Assembly: GCF_029689945.1 (NCBI RefSeq)
Contig: NZ_CP121451.1
Location: 2,542,001 to 2,606,000, forward strand
Reading direction: 5' to 3'
Origin: Paenibacillus amylolyticus
GTDB lineage: Bacteria; Bacillota; Bacilli; Paenibacillales; Paenibacillaceae
DNA length: 64,000 nucleotides
Shown: positions 53,872 to 63,226 of the stretch, piece by piece
Layout: each line of letters begins with the position of its first letter
Numbering within the stretch: the first letter of the stretch is position 1
Made by a program: the position numbers and the translations under genes
The notes under the pieces: generated by a model
Databases searched by the model: none
What the model saw: only the letters and a program-made list of their open reading frames with translations
Told to the model about the DNA's origin: nothing

Positions 53872-54404
53872 TGGTGACGCGCAAGCAAGTCTTGTTCCTG
53901 TTGCTATTCGTTTTGTTCATTGCGGAAGGCACGATTTTGCCGCTGCTCATTCCTTCTGGCTGGCAGATGCGCATTTCTGCCAATCTGGTCTATATCGTCA
54001 TTTTGTTTATCGCTGTATATCATCATCGGCACACGGCACTAGTGCTTGGGATATTTTTTGGACTATTGCATGACGTTGTATTCTACGGTGAGATGATTGG
54101 ACCTTATGGATTCTCGATGGGATTATCAGCTTACATGATGGGACTCATTTTTCAAGCACCGCGTGCACCACTGCCGGTTATGGTATCGGTTGTCATTTTG
54201 GGAAGTCTGCTCAATGACACCATGCTGTTCTTCCTGTACAAGCTCTTCCAACTTAACCACGTGACCTTTGACTGGGCGTTGATTGAATACATGATTCCTA
54301 ATTTGTTCATTCATTTTGTGTTTGCCTTGATCATATATGTCCCGCTTCGGAAACAACTGGAGCGGATTGGCAAGAGACGGAGCAAGACAGAAGAAGCTTC
54401 CTAA
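53871..54404 (+). CDS. mreD: Rod shape-determining protein MreD
   Basis: 177 residues with five to six membrane helices, ending in a basic tail (LRKQLERIGKRRSKTEE). It starts at the last base of the mreC stop, implying tight coupling. It is the partner of MreC in the elongasome. Intact. Confidence 0.94.
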   Translation: MVTRKQVLFLLLFVLFIAEGTILPLLIPSGWQMRISANLVYIVILFIAVYHHRHTALVLGIFFGLLHDVVFYGEMIGPYGFSMGLSAYMMGLIFQAPRAPLPVMVSVVILGSLLNDTMLFFLYKLFQLNHVTFDWALIEYMIPNLFIHFVFALIIYVPLRKQLERIGKRRSKTEEAS

Positions 54405-54477
54405 ATACATTTATGGAGCGCAAAGCAGGAACTTGGGACCCGGGCACGAAATGTAATGAGATGGGAGGGACAGGCTT

Positions 54478-55139
54478 ATGACGGTAAAATCGAATCACGT
54501 AACGATTAAAGGCATCCGAGACGGCCTGGTTTTCCTGTTGGACGATCAATGTGAATTCGAGGAATTGCTCTATGAGCTCCGCTATAAGCTGGAACACAGC
54601 CATCAAAATATTTTGACCGGACCGATTGTTCATGTGGACATCAAGTTGGGTGCCCGCGAAGTGACAGAGGACCAGAAAGAAGCAATCCTCGATATATTGA
54701 AGCAAAAAGGGAATCTGCTGATTCGATCCATCGACTCACCTGCACTCCAACCGGAGGTTAAAGGACCTCCACCGATTGTAACCATGTGTGGCATGGTGCG
54801 TTCAGGTCAGGTGCTTCATCATGAAGGAAATCTCCTGTTTCTTGGGGATATCAATCCGGGGGCACAGTAACGTGTACCGGAGATATATATGTGTTGGGTT
54901 CACTCAGAGGCATGGCTCATGCCGGAATTGGTGGGGACGAGGAAGCGATCATTGCCGCTTCGGTATTTGCACCGACGCAGCTACGGATTGCTGATATCAT
55001 CAGTCGTCCTCCCGATGAATGGGAGAGCCGAGAGACCGGAATGGAATTTGCTTACTTACAGGACAATCAGATGCAGATAGACAAAATGAGCAATATCGTT
55101 CGGTTACGCCGAGATTTTAATGTGTTTAAAGGAGTGTAG
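54478..55139 (+). CDS. minC: Septum site-determining protein MinC, one frameshift
   Basis: ATG 54478 behind GGGAGGG. The N-terminal FtsZ-inhibiting domain (VTIKGIRDGLVFLLDDQCEFEELL) is followed by the right-handed beta-helix C-domain (GNLLFLGDINPGGTV...GDIYVLGSLRGMAHAG). The G run 54858-54862 lacks one G; without it the protein stops after NPGAQ. Corrected length is about 220 residues. It blocks FtsZ assembly away from mid-cell together with MinD. Confidence 0.95.
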
Positions 55140-55142
55140 CTC

Positions 55143-55937
55143 ATGGGAGAGGCGATCGTGATCACTTCGGGTAAAGGCGGCGTGGGTAAAACAACCACCT
55201 CAGCAAACATCGGGACAGCGCTGGCGCTGCTCGGCAAAAAGGTTTGTCTGGTAGATACCGATATCGGCCTTCGTAATTTGGATGTCGTGATGGGACTCGA
55301 AAACCGTATTATTTACGATCTGTGCGACGTTGCGGACGGCCGTTGCCGTCTGAATCAGGCTTTGGTCAAAGACAAGCGTTTCGAAGAATTATACATGTTG
55401 CCTGCGGCGCAGACGAGAGACAAAAACTCAGTATCGCCAGAACAGGTGAAGGATATTATCCTTGAATTGAAAAAAGATTTTGAATACGTCATTATTGATT
55501 GCCCGGCCGGGATCGAGCAGGGATTCAAAAATGCGGTAGCAGGAGCAGATCAGGCCATCGTGGTCACTACACCGGAAAATGCTGCAGTACGTGATGCGGA
55601 TCGCGTTATCGGGCTGCTGGAGAGTTCGCACATTCAATCACCTAAGCTGGTGGTGAATCGAATTCGCAATAATATGGTTAAATCAGGTGACATGTTAGAT
55701 ATCGATGGTATTTTACAAGTACTTAATATTGACCTGATTGGCATCGTGCCTGATGATGAACTGGTCATCAAAGCAGCCAATTCAGGAGAACCTACGGTCA
55801 TGAATCCAGATTCACTTGCAGCGATTGCATATCGGAATATTGCACGTCGCATTCTGGGAGATACGGTTCCATTAATGCAGCTGGAGCAAAAAAAAGGCGC
55901 TTTTTCTCGTTTCAAAAAGTTCTTCGGAATGGGTTAA
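55143..55937 (+). CDS. minD: Septum site-determining ATPase MinD
   Basis: 264 residues. Deviant Walker A SGKGGVGKTTTSANIG, switch DTDIGLRNLDVVMGLE and a C-terminal amphipathic membrane-targeting helix (AFSRFKKFFGMG). It recruits MinC to the membrane. Three bases separate it from minC. Intact. Confidence 0.98.
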   Translation: MGEAIVITSGKGGVGKTTTSANIGTALALLGKKVCLVDTDIGLRNLDVVMGLENRIIYDLCDVADGRCRLNQALVKDKRFEELYMLPAAQTRDKNSVSPEQVKDIILELKKDFEYVIIDCPAGIEQGFKNAVAGADQAIVVTTPENAAVRDADRVIGLLESSHIQSPKLVVNRIRNNMVKSGDMLDIDGILQVLNIDLIGIVPDDELVIKAANSGEPTVMNPDSLAAIAYRNIARRILGDTVPLMQLEQKKGAFSRFKKFFGMG

Positions 55938-55974
55938 CTCGTTAAACGAACTTATTCATAACCTGATACATGAC

Positions 55975-56003
55975 AGCCGTGGCTTATAGCCCGGCTTTTT
56001 TTG
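55975..56003 (+). terminator. Terminator after minD
   Basis: AGCCG and CGGCT form a short stem with inner GGCT/AGCC pairing and a run of seven Ts. Confidence 0.75.
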
Positions 56004-56084
56004 TTACCTGCCGGCAGGCTTGTTCATATTATCATCCACCTCTTCATAGGATGTAGTAAACAAGCCTCGGCGGGAGGATATTCC

Positions 56085-56932
56085 ATGAATACGAAACTCA
56101 GAATCAAGCAGAGACGAGAAGAACGCATTCGGCGGCTGATGGATGGTGCGGCTGTGGAGGTCATACAGCAGCAAAAAGTAGGTTCACTGTTGGACAAGGA
56201 TGAGATCATGCACCGGAAACCGTTTGCGTCTGGTGAAGGGATACAGGAACGAGATCCAGAATGGTTATGGAAAAAGAGAACGGTCATTTCGGTCCAGGGG
56301 GACATTCGAGATTCAACCTCTTCAAGTCGCTTCTAAAACGGACGGTGATTAGCGCTTTGATATTTGGCGGAGTATGGGGGCTGTTTCAATTAGACACATC
56401 GTGGACAACATCCCCCAAAACAGTCATTGCCGATGCACTCCATCGAGATATGGATTTTGCCTCTGCAGCAGCTTGGTATGAGCGGCATTTTGGAGGAACG
56501 CCTTCGTTTCTGCCTGTACTTGGGCATACGACGGATGCTGTCAATGGTTCAGGGATTCGACAGCTACTGGGGAAACCCATCTCAGGAACTGTGGTACAAC
56601 CGTTTGCACTGAGCATGAAGGGAATTGAGATCGTTCCGGATACCGCAGGGGCAGAACTTGTACAAGTTGCAAGTGCGGATGCTGGACGTGTCATGGAGGT
56701 TATCGGGGATGCAGCAAGTGGATTCACAGTTGTCATCCAGCATACCGGCAATGTCACGGCGATCTATGGTCGGCTGAACGAAAGCGAAGTGAATGTGAAT
56801 GATTGGGTGGAAGCGGGAAATCCGGTGGGGAGTCTCAAGGCTATTGGTGGTCAACAACCGGCCACGCTCTATTTTGCGGTCAAAGAGGGCGAGGAGTACG
56901 TAGACCCAGCGGAAGTTGTTGCCCTTGATTAG
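56085..56932 (+). CDS. spoIVFA: SpoIVFA-like membrane peptidase-fold regulator, one frameshift
   Basis: ATG 56085 follows GGGAGG. A basic, cytoplasmic N-terminus (LRIKQRREERIRRLMDG) precedes a membrane helix (TVISALIFGGVWGLF) and a C-terminal M23/LytM-like fold (GKPISGTVVQPF...IQHTGNVTAIYGRL) that appears to lack the zinc histidines. The A run 56271-56275 lacks one A. Corrected length is about 282 residues. In Bacillus SpoIVFA holds the SpoIVFB protease in an inhibited complex until the forespore signals. It overlaps spoIVFB. Confidence 0.88.
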
Positions 56933-57785
56933 AGTGTGGGGAGTCCGTATAACATTTCATCCGTTTTTTGTAATTATCATGATGGCCTCCCTTCTGACTG
57001 GACATTTTATTGAACTTATTACGTTGTTTGCGATCGTATTTATCCATGAATGTGGACATGCTGCTGCTGCGGCGCTTCTGGGCTATCGTGTCTTGTCGAT
57101 CCAGATGCTTCCTTTTGGAGGCGTAGCGGTTATCGAAGATGGAGGTACGATGACGGCTTACCGGGAGATCATGATTGCTCTGGCAGGTCCATTACAAAAC
57201 ATGCTGATGGTTGGTGTGGTTATGCTGTTAAAGTATAGCCAGCTGGGCGACCCGGTTTTTCTCAATTATATCATTCAGGGGAACCTGCTCATCGCCCTTT
57301 TTAATCTGCTGCCAGTACTTCCTCTGGACGGAGGGAAAATTGTTCAGGCGTTTGTCAGTCTGTGGGCACCCTACTATACAACATTAATGTGGACATACCG
57401 AATCAGCATCGTGTGTAGCGCAGGGGTTATTATATATGCGATAGGCCGATGGATTACTGGAGACTACGGATTGCCGCTAAACATTCTGTTAATTGGCCTT
57501 TTTTTGTTCTATTCCAACTTGACGGATTACCGGAATGTGCCCTATCGCTTTATCCGTTTTCTCATGAATCGGGAGGGTTCGTTCGCTCGTCACGCGGCTA
57601 CTGGCAGTTTGGCGCAGCCAATAATCTCATTTCCGGCGAAACCTTTGGACACTATTTTGCGTCTATTAAAGAGAGAAAGATACCATATGGTATACGTGAT
57701 GAACAGACAGGGTCGAATTATGGCCGTCTTGCCTGAGCAACGGATTATCGGTTCCTATTTTCAGCAAAATGGTGATAAATTGTAG
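56916..57785 (+). CDS. spoIVFB: SpoIVFB-like site-2-type intramembrane metalloprotease
   Basis: 289 residues from TTG 56916; TTG 56919 or 56925 are alternatives. Zinc site HECGH in IVFIHECGHAAAAALLGY, the third ligand in NLLPVLPLDGGKIVQ, and about six membrane helices. The C-terminus has a CBS-like stretch (HMVYVMNRQGRIMAVLPEQRI). It cleaves pro-sigma-K in the mother cell. The start lies inside spoIVFA, so translation is coupled. Confidence 0.93.
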   Translation: MLPLIRVWGVRITFHPFFVIIMMASLLTGHFIELITLFAIVFIHECGHAAAAALLGYRVLSIQMLPFGGVAVIEDGGTMTAYREIMIALAGPLQNMLMVGVVMLLKYSQLGDPVFLNYIIQGNLLIALFNLLPVLPLDGGKIVQAFVSLWAPYYTTLMWTYRISIVCSAGVIIYAIGRWITGDYGLPLNILLIGLFLFYSNLTDYRNVPYRFIRFLMNREGSFARHAATGSLAQPIISFPAKPLDTILRLLKRERYHMVYVMNRQGRIMAVLPEQRIIGSYFQQNGDKL

Positions 57786-57892
57786 TGTTCTTGGTGGACC
57801 TGTTCTGAAATGGGTTAATACATGTACAATGAGTATTGTAAAGATATTGAAATGGATGTGGATGAATTGATATGTCTTCTAGAGGTGAAGCC

Positions 57893-59143
57893 ATGAAACA
57901 AATGATTGTACATAATGAACATAACCTCATGCAAATGGCGCTTCTGGAAGAAGGCAAAGCTGTGGAATTTACGGCAGAGCGTACACGCGAGCGTGGACTG
58001 CTGGGTTCCTTTTTCAAGGGACGGGTCGTGAATGTGTTACCAGGTATGCAGGCTGCTTTTGTGGATATCGGTCAGAAAAAGAATGCGTTTCTGTATGTGG
58101 ATGATGTGTTACATCCCCATCTGGAGAAGCAGCCTAAGGTGAAGCCTTCCATCTCGGAGTTGCTTCGTCCAGGGCAGGAAGTCATTGTTCAGGTTCTGAA
58201 GGAACCGGTAGGAGGCAAGGGAGCCCGGGTGACGACGCATTATTCACTCCCGGGCCGCTGGCTTGTCTACATGCCTATTGCCGACTACGTAGCGGTATCC
58301 AAGAAAATTGCCCGTGAGGGAGATCGTTCCCGTCTCAAGGCACTTGGGGAGCAGCTGAGGCGGGATGAAGAAGGACTTATTATTCGAACCGTATCCGGAG
58401 AAGAGCAGCATGATGCCATAAAGTCGGACTTGGAAACATTACGCGCACAGTGGTATCTGATTCGTGAAAAAGCAGACAGCTTGCCTTCGCCAAGTCTATT
58501 GCATCGGGATCATAGCATGGTACAGCGAATCATCAGGGATGTATATACGCCAGGGAGTGACGAGGTCATCACGGATAGTGAAGGACAAGCCCGTGAGGTA
58601 AAGGCATTACTGGAAGAGATTAGTCCCGGTCATCAGCCGAAAGTACAGGTGTATCGGGGAACAGAATCCATCTTTGCTGCCTATGGTGTGCAGGAACAGT
58701 TGAACAAGGACTTTGCCCGTAAAGTGTGGTTACCGGGTGGCGGATATATTGTCATCGATCATACGGAAGCTCTGACTGTAGTCGATGTGAACACAGGCAA
58801 ATATACGGGAGCCGGCGGTGACAGTCTGGAAGAGACCGTGACGGAGACCAACATGCAGGCAGCAGTAGAGATTGCCCGTCTGATGCGTCTGCGGGATATC
58901 GGTGGCATGATTATTGTCGACTTCATTGATATGGAGGAAGCCTCCAATCGGTATGAAGTTGCGGCAACCTTGGAGAGCGAGCTTAAGAAGGATCGGACCA
59001 AAGCGTTTGTAATCGGCTGGACCAAGCTGGGTTTGCTTGAACTTACCCGTAAGAAAGTGCGGGAAGAGAGTACATTGCCCTATGTGGAGCTGTGTTCTTC
59101 CTGTCATGGAACGGGAAAAAGATATATTTCACCTTTGCATTGA
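57893..59143 (+). CDS. rng: Ribonuclease G/E family protein
   Basis: 416 residues from ATG 57893 (AGAGGTGA upstream). An S1-like domain lies at about 35-130 (FFKGRVVNVLPGMQAAFVDIG). The DNase-I-like catalytic part has GGGYIVIDHTEALTVVDVNTG and GGMIIVDFIDM with the magnesium aspartates. The zinc-link CSSCHG is near the C-terminus. It processes rRNA and mRNA. B. subtilis lacks RNase E/G, so this gene separates the organism from that lineage. Confidence 0.95.
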   Translation: MKQMIVHNEHNLMQMALLEEGKAVEFTAERTRERGLLGSFFKGRVVNVLPGMQAAFVDIGQKKNAFLYVDDVLHPHLEKQPKVKPSISELLRPGQEVIVQVLKEPVGGKGARVTTHYSLPGRWLVYMPIADYVAVSKKIAREGDRSRLKALGEQLRRDEEGLIIRTVSGEEQHDAIKSDLETLRAQWYLIREKADSLPSPSLLHRDHSMVQRIIRDVYTPGSDEVITDSEGQAREVKALLEEISPGHQPKVQVYRGTESIFAAYGVQEQLNKDFARKVWLPGGGYIVIDHTEALTVVDVNTGKYTGAGGDSLEETVTETNMQAAVEIARLMRLRDIGGMIIVDFIDMEEASNRYEVAATLESELKKDRTKAFVIGWTKLGLLELTRKKVREESTLPYVELCSSCHGTGKRYISPLH

Positions 59144-59168
59144 TTTTTGATATATTGCGTGATATAAT
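59140..59168 (+). promoter_or_regulatory. Promoter of rplU-prp-rpmA
   Basis: TTGATT (59140-59145) and TATAAT (59163-59168), 17-base spacer, with an extended -10 TG at 59160. Confidence 0.8.
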
Positions 59169-59189
59169 CTTCAAGTATGTGTTTAGCCT

Positions 59190-59298
59190 ATTGGTCTTGC
59201 ACATGCTGTAACCGCACTGGCCAGGTATAAGAACAGTTCCGCAAGGAGGCTGTCACCTGAGAACGGGCGAGTCTGAGACATGAGGAGGTGCAAGGCAA
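59190..59298 (+). promoter_or_regulatory. L21 leader-type autoregulatory RNA
   Basis: The roughly 100-base structured leader directly before rplU (from CTATTGGTCTTGCAC to the GAGGAGGTG ribosome site) occupies the place of the Firmicute L21 leader. L21 is thought to bind it and repress its own operon. The assignment is by position and general look, not by a covariance search. Confidence 0.6.
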
Positions 59299-59610
59299 AT
59301 GTACGCAATTATTGAAACAGGCGGCAAACAGTACAAAGTCCAAGAGGGCGATGTTCTGTTCATCGAGAAATTGACTGCGAACGATGGCGAAAGCGTAACG
59401 TTCGACCGTGTCCTGGCTGTATCTAACGATCAAGGTTTGACAGCAGGTACACCATTGGTTTCTGGAGCTACTGTAACGGCTAAAGTGGAGAAACATGGCA
59501 AAGGACAAAAGGTTATCGTATACAAATACAAACCTAAAAAGAACTACCATGTGAAGCAAGGTCACCGTCAACCGTACACTAAAGTAACTATCGAATCAAT
59601 CAAAGCGTAA
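59299..59610 (+). CDS. rplU: 50S ribosomal protein L21
   Basis: 103 residues: [21 protein letters not shown] and the C-terminal [17 protein letters not shown] are diagnostic. GAGGAGG lies upstream. First gene of rplU-prp-rpmA. Confidence 0.99.
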   Translation: MYAIIETGGKQYKVQEGDVLFIEKLTANDGESVTFDRVLAVSNDQGLTAGTPLVSGATVTAKVEKHGKGQKVIVYKYKPKKNYHVKQGHRQPYTKVTIESIKA

Positions 59611-59624
59611 AGAAGGTGCGATAA

Positions 59625-59953
59625 GTGATTATCGTTCAAATCTTTCGTGATGAGGACGGGAGCATCGAACGCTTTTCCATCGAAGGGCATGCCAATTTTG
59701 CCAAGCGGGGAGAAGATATCGTATGTGCCGGGGTATCCGCTGTTACAGTGGGTACGGTGAACTCAATTGAAACATTGACCGGTGTCGAAATGGATGCCAA
59801 GATGAAGAATGGCTTTTTAAGTGGTTCTTTACCTTTGTTAGAGAGAGGGAAACCTGGTCCCAGGTACAATTGTTACTCGAATCCATGGTGGTTATGCTCT
59901 CTAATATTGCAGAGTCATACGGGAAGTATATTAAAATACAGCAATTCAAATAA
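59625..59953 (+). CDS. prp: Ribosomal-processing cysteine protease Prp (YsxB), one frameshift
   Basis: GTG 59625 behind AGAAGGTG. The catalytic His is in [13 protein letters not shown] and Cys in [11 protein letters not shown]. The G run 59847-59849 lacks one G; correction gives [19 protein letters not shown] and about 109 residues. Prp removes the N-terminal extension of L27 in Firmicutes, and the target site is present in the next gene. Confidence 0.94.
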
Positions 59954-59976
59954 GCAAAGAAGGAGGACAACCAATC

Positions 59977-60288
59977 ATGTTGAAATTAAATCTTCAGTTA
60001 TTCGCATCGAAAAAAGGTGTAGGTTCCACGAAGAACGGACGTGACAGTAATGCTCAACGTCTGGGTGTTAAACGTGCTGATGGTCAAACAGTAACTGGTG
60101 GTAGCATTCTTGTTCGCCAACGCGGAACAAAAATTCACCCAGGAACTAACGTTGGCATCGGTAAAGATGACACTTTGTTCGCGAAAATCGACGGCGTTGT
60201 AAAATTCGAACGTTGGGGACGCGATCGCAAAAAAGTAAGCATCTATCCTGTTAATGTTGCTCCTGTAGCAGCAACAGTAGAAGCGTAA
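59977..60288 (+). CDS. rpmA: 50S ribosomal protein L27 with Prp-cleaved N-terminus
   Basis: 103 residues. The N-terminus [17 protein letters not shown] has the LQLFA Prp cleavage motif, after which mature L27 begins. [15 protein letters not shown] core ([16 protein letters not shown]) present. AGGAGG upstream. Confidence 0.99.
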   Translation: MLKLNLQLFASKKGVGSTKNGRDSNAQRLGVKRADGQTVTGGSILVRQRGTKIHPGTNVGIGKDDTLFAKIDGVVKFERWGRDRKKVSIYPVNVAPVAATVEA

Positions 60289-60308
60289 TATCGGCATTCC
60301 GCCTAAGG

Positions 60309-60341
60309 AGCCTTCGGCATTTTTGCCGAAGGTTTTTTGTA
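60309..60341 (+). terminator. Terminator after rpmA
   Basis: CCTTCGGCA pairs with TGCCGAAGG around TTTT-type loop, followed by six Ts. Confidence 0.9.
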
Positions 60342-60438
60342 TTCAACGGTTATTCGATAATGAACTGGCAGAAAAGACATGTTATACTTGGTTACGGTGG
60401 GTGTAGACCAACCGAGTTTTGTAGAACGGGGAGAAGCC

Positions 60439-61176
60439 ATGAAATCTTGGAAAAGAGTGCCGTGGATTGCGGCATGTTCACTTCTGATTCCTTTGGTTTT
60501 CGTTATGTTGTATCCGGCGATGATCTCAAGCGCCGTATGCGCATTGTGGTCCGTCGCAGTATTGTTCATTTCTGTGAATGCGATGAAGAAACAGGCGGAG
60601 GATGAACGCAGAACCATCATACAATCCATGGAAAAGACAGCAATTGCTTCATTAAATCATCATCGACACGACTGGATGAACGACCTTCAGGTGTTATATG
60701 GATATCTTCGGCTGGGCAAACTTGATAAATCCTTGCAATGTGTGGAAAGAATAAAAGAGCGGGTTACGGAAGAGAGCCGAATCTCCAGATTGGGCATTCC
60801 CTCCCTCGTATTTTATCTTCAATCTTTTCGGGCCAGTGGAATGGCGCTGGAATTGCATGTGGAAATCGAAGATGAGTTGCAGCTAAGTGCTCTGGTCTCT
60901 CCCGAGGATGGCGAGTCACTTACCGGGGCGATTGCAGATGCAATCAGGGCCTATCAATATGGCGGCGGCCGGTCTTCTTGGGGAGAGGTTCGCAAACTGA
61001 CCTTGAACTTCGGACAGGATCATGGAGATGTGGTTGTCCGACTGGATGGGGATCAAACACCCGATCCGGAAACACTGCGGCAGCTTACTGCCGTACTCAA
61101 AGGAAAAAAAGTCAGAACGGAGCAGTTTCCGTCTGAGGATACGTTTATACAATTCAGAATGCCGTGTGGAATATAG
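60439..61176 (+). CDS. spo0B: Spo0B-like phosphotransferase with N-terminal membrane helices
   Basis: 245 residues from ATG 60439 (GGGGAG upstream). Two hydrophobic helices (about 9-27 and 30-47) precede the phosphoacceptor helix NHHRHDWMNDLQVLYGYLRLGKLDK; His77 matches the phosphorylated His of B. subtilis Spo0B (SRHDWMN). A degenerate HATPase-like C-domain follows. It should pass phosphate from Spo0F to Spo0A. B. subtilis Spo0B is soluble and lacks these helices. It stands 17 bases before obg, as in Bacillus. Confidence 0.85.
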   Translation: MKSWKRVPWIAACSLLIPLVFVMLYPAMISSAVCALWSVAVLFISVNAMKKQAEDERRTIIQSMEKTAIASLNHHRHDWMNDLQVLYGYLRLGKLDKSLQCVERIKERVTEESRISRLGIPSLVFYLQSFRASGMALELHVEIEDELQLSALVSPEDGESLTGAIADAIRAYQYGGGRSSWGEVRKLTLNFGQDHGDVVVRLDGDQTPDPETLRQLTAVLKGKKVRTEQFPSEDTFIQFRMPCGI

Positions 61177-61193
61177 GAAGAAGGGGTTAACCA

Positions 61194-62504
61194 ATGTTTG
61201 TAGATAAAGCGAAGATTTATGTAAAAGCCGGAGACGGAGGGGACGGAATTATTTCGTTCCGTCGTGAGAAGTACGTTCCGAACGGCGGACCTGCTGGAGG
61301 CGATGGAGGCAGAGGCGCTGACATCATTTTCCGTGTGGATGAAGGTTTGCGGACATTGATGGATTTCCGTTACCAGCGTCACTTCAAAGCTCCGCGTGGT
61401 GAGAAGGGACGTAACAAAAGTCAGCATGGTGCAAACGCTGAGAACATGATTGTGCGTATTCCGCCAGGAACTGTCATTCTGGATGAAGACAGTGGAGAAG
61501 TACTGGCGGATATGACACGCCACGGTCAACAGGTTGTTATTGCTCGTGGTGGTCGGGGCGGACGGGGTAACATCCGGTTTGCCACGCCGAACAATCCTGC
61601 GCCTGAACTTGCCGAGAACGGTGAAGAAGGACAGGAGCGTTACATCGTGCTCGAATTGAAAGTTATGGCCGATGTGGGTCTGGTTGGTTTCCCAAGCGTC
61701 GGGAAATCCACATTGCTTTCTGTCGTTTCATCAGCGAAGCCAAAGATTGGCGCATACCATTTTACAACCATTACACCGAATCTGGGTGTAGTCGGTGTAG
61801 GTGAAGGCCGCAGCTTCGTTATGGCCGACTTGCCTGGTCTGATTGAAGGTGCGCATGAAGGAATCGGCCTGGGACATGAGTTTTTACGTCATGTGGAGCG
61901 TACCCGTATTATTATTCATGTGGTGGACATGTCGGGTTCAGAAGGACGCGATCCATTTGAAGACTGGCAGAAAATTAATGATGAACTGAAACTGTACAAT
62001 CCGCTACTGGCTGAGAGACCGCAGGTTGTCGCAGCCAATAAAATGGATATGCCGGACTCCGAAGCCAATTTGGAGCAATTCTTGCAGCAAGTTCGTGAGG
62101 TGCAACCGGATATTGAAGTAATGCCTATTTCATCTCTGACTCGTAAAGGGATTCAAGAGCTCTTGTATCGTGCCGCTGATCTGTTGGATCAGATTCCGGA
62201 CGAGCCAGTAGTTGAAGAGGTAGCAGACGTATCCGAACGTAAAGTGTACAGCTTGGACAAAAAAGAGGACGAAGGTTTCCGTATTGTGCGTGAGAATGAA
62301 ATATTCGTTGTTGAAAGTGCCAAGATTGATCGCATGATGAAACGGATGCAATTGAACTCGCATGAAGCTATATTGAAACTCGCACGTACACTGCGTTATA
62401 TGGGTGTGGACGATGAGTTGCGTAAGCGCGGAGCTGTAGAAGGCACCATCGTGCGTATTGGAGATTTTGAATTCGAATTTGTGGAAGGCAGCAGTTACTA
62501 CTAA
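61194..62504 (+). CDS. obg: GTPase Obg
   Basis: 436 residues. The glycine-rich Obg fold ([28 protein letters not shown]), the G domain with [11 protein letters not shown] and [16 protein letters not shown], and the C-terminal OCT domain are all present. It functions in ribosome maturation, the stress response and sporulation initiation. Intact. Confidence 0.98.
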   Translation: MFVDKAKIYVKAGDGGDGIISFRREKYVPNGGPAGGDGGRGADIIFRVDEGLRTLMDFRYQRHFKAPRGEKGRNKSQHGANAENMIVRIPPGTVILDEDSGEVLADMTRHGQQVVIARGGRGGRGNIRFATPNNPAPELAENGEEGQERYIVLELKVMADVGLVGFPSVGKSTLLSVVSSAKPKIGAYHFTTITPNLGVVGVGEGRSFVMADLPGLIEGAHEGIGLGHEFLRHVERTRIIIHVVDMSGSEGRDPFEDWQKINDELKLYNPLLAERPQVVAANKMDMPDSEANLEQFLQQVREVQPDIEVMPISSLTRKGIQELLYRAADLLDQIPDEPVVEEVADVSERKVYSLDKKEDEGFRIVRENEIFVVESAKIDRMMKRMQLNSHEAILKLARTLRYMGVDDELRKRGAVEGTIVRIGDFEFEFVEGSSYY

Positions 62505-62540
62505 GTAGCTGTCTTTCATGGAGAGACATATTGATATAAC

Positions 62541-62585
62541 AACGCAGAGAAGTGGGAAGTTGACCCGCACTCTGCGTTTTTTTTG
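62541..62585 (+). terminator. Terminator after obg
   Basis: AACGCAGAG...GTGGG pairs with CCCGCACTCTGCGTT, followed by eight Ts. Confidence 0.9.
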
Positions 62586-62658
62586 TTTTTCCTGACATGA
62601 GGAAGGCATAAACTTGTATACTGTGAGGAACGTATTTCAAAAATAGGCATGTCATGTA

Positions 62659-62687
62659 TTGCCCTTTTGTCGTAGATCCTTTATAAT
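62659..62687 (+). promoter_or_regulatory. Candidate promoter of pheB-hom
   Basis: TTGCCC (62659-62664) and TATAAT (62682-62687) with a 17-base spacer. Confidence 0.6.
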
Positions 62688-62730
62688 GTCCACTATATGA
62701 ATACATGAGTCTTTGAGGAGAGGACGTTCT

Positions 62731-63168
62731 GTGAACGAACGCTATTACTTAGTACGGGAAGATATTTTACCAGAGGCTGTGGTGAAGACCATGCAGGTAA
62801 AAGAACTACTGGCTTCTGGTGATGTTAAAACAGTGCATGAGGCCGTTGAGCAGGTCGGATTAAGTCGGAGTGCCTTTTACAAGTATAAGGATGGAATTCA
62901 TCTGATCAACCAGCTTGAACGCGAAAGAATTGTAACAATCTCCATTGATCTGGAGCATCAGTCAGGGATCTTGTCTCGTGTGCTTGGACATGTCGCTGGT
63001 TATGGAGCCAACGTACTCACGATTAATCAGAGTATTCCGCTTCAGGGAAGAGCCAATGTTGTCATTTCAGTGGAAACGACACATCTGCATGGCGAGATTG
63101 GTGAAATGCTGGATCGAATGCAAGATATGCCTGGCGTAAGACGCACGCGTATTGTAGGCCAAGGTTAA
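62731..63168 (+). CDS. pheB: ACT domain-containing protein PheB
   Basis: 145 residues from GTG 62731, ten bases after GAGGAG. The N-terminal half (YLVREDILPEAVVKTMQVKELL and HEAVEQVGLSRSAFYKYKDGI) looks like a small DNA-binding or helical region; the C-terminal half is an ACT domain (VTISIDLEHQSGILSRVLGHVAGYGANVLTINQ). ACT domains bind amino acids. In B. subtilis pheB follows obg and precedes pheA; here hom follows, suggesting a link to threonine/methionine synthesis. Confidence 0.9.
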   Translation: MNERYYLVREDILPEAVVKTMQVKELLASGDVKTVHEAVEQVGLSRSAFYKYKDGIHLINQLERERIVTISIDLEHQSGILSRVLGHVAGYGANVLTINQSIPLQGRANVVISVETTHLHGEIGEMLDRMQDMPGVRRTRIVGQG

Positions 63169-63226
63169 TTGGGCTTTAACATACAGGACTGACAGACAAG
63201 AATAGACATTAGGGGGTAGATCGTTA

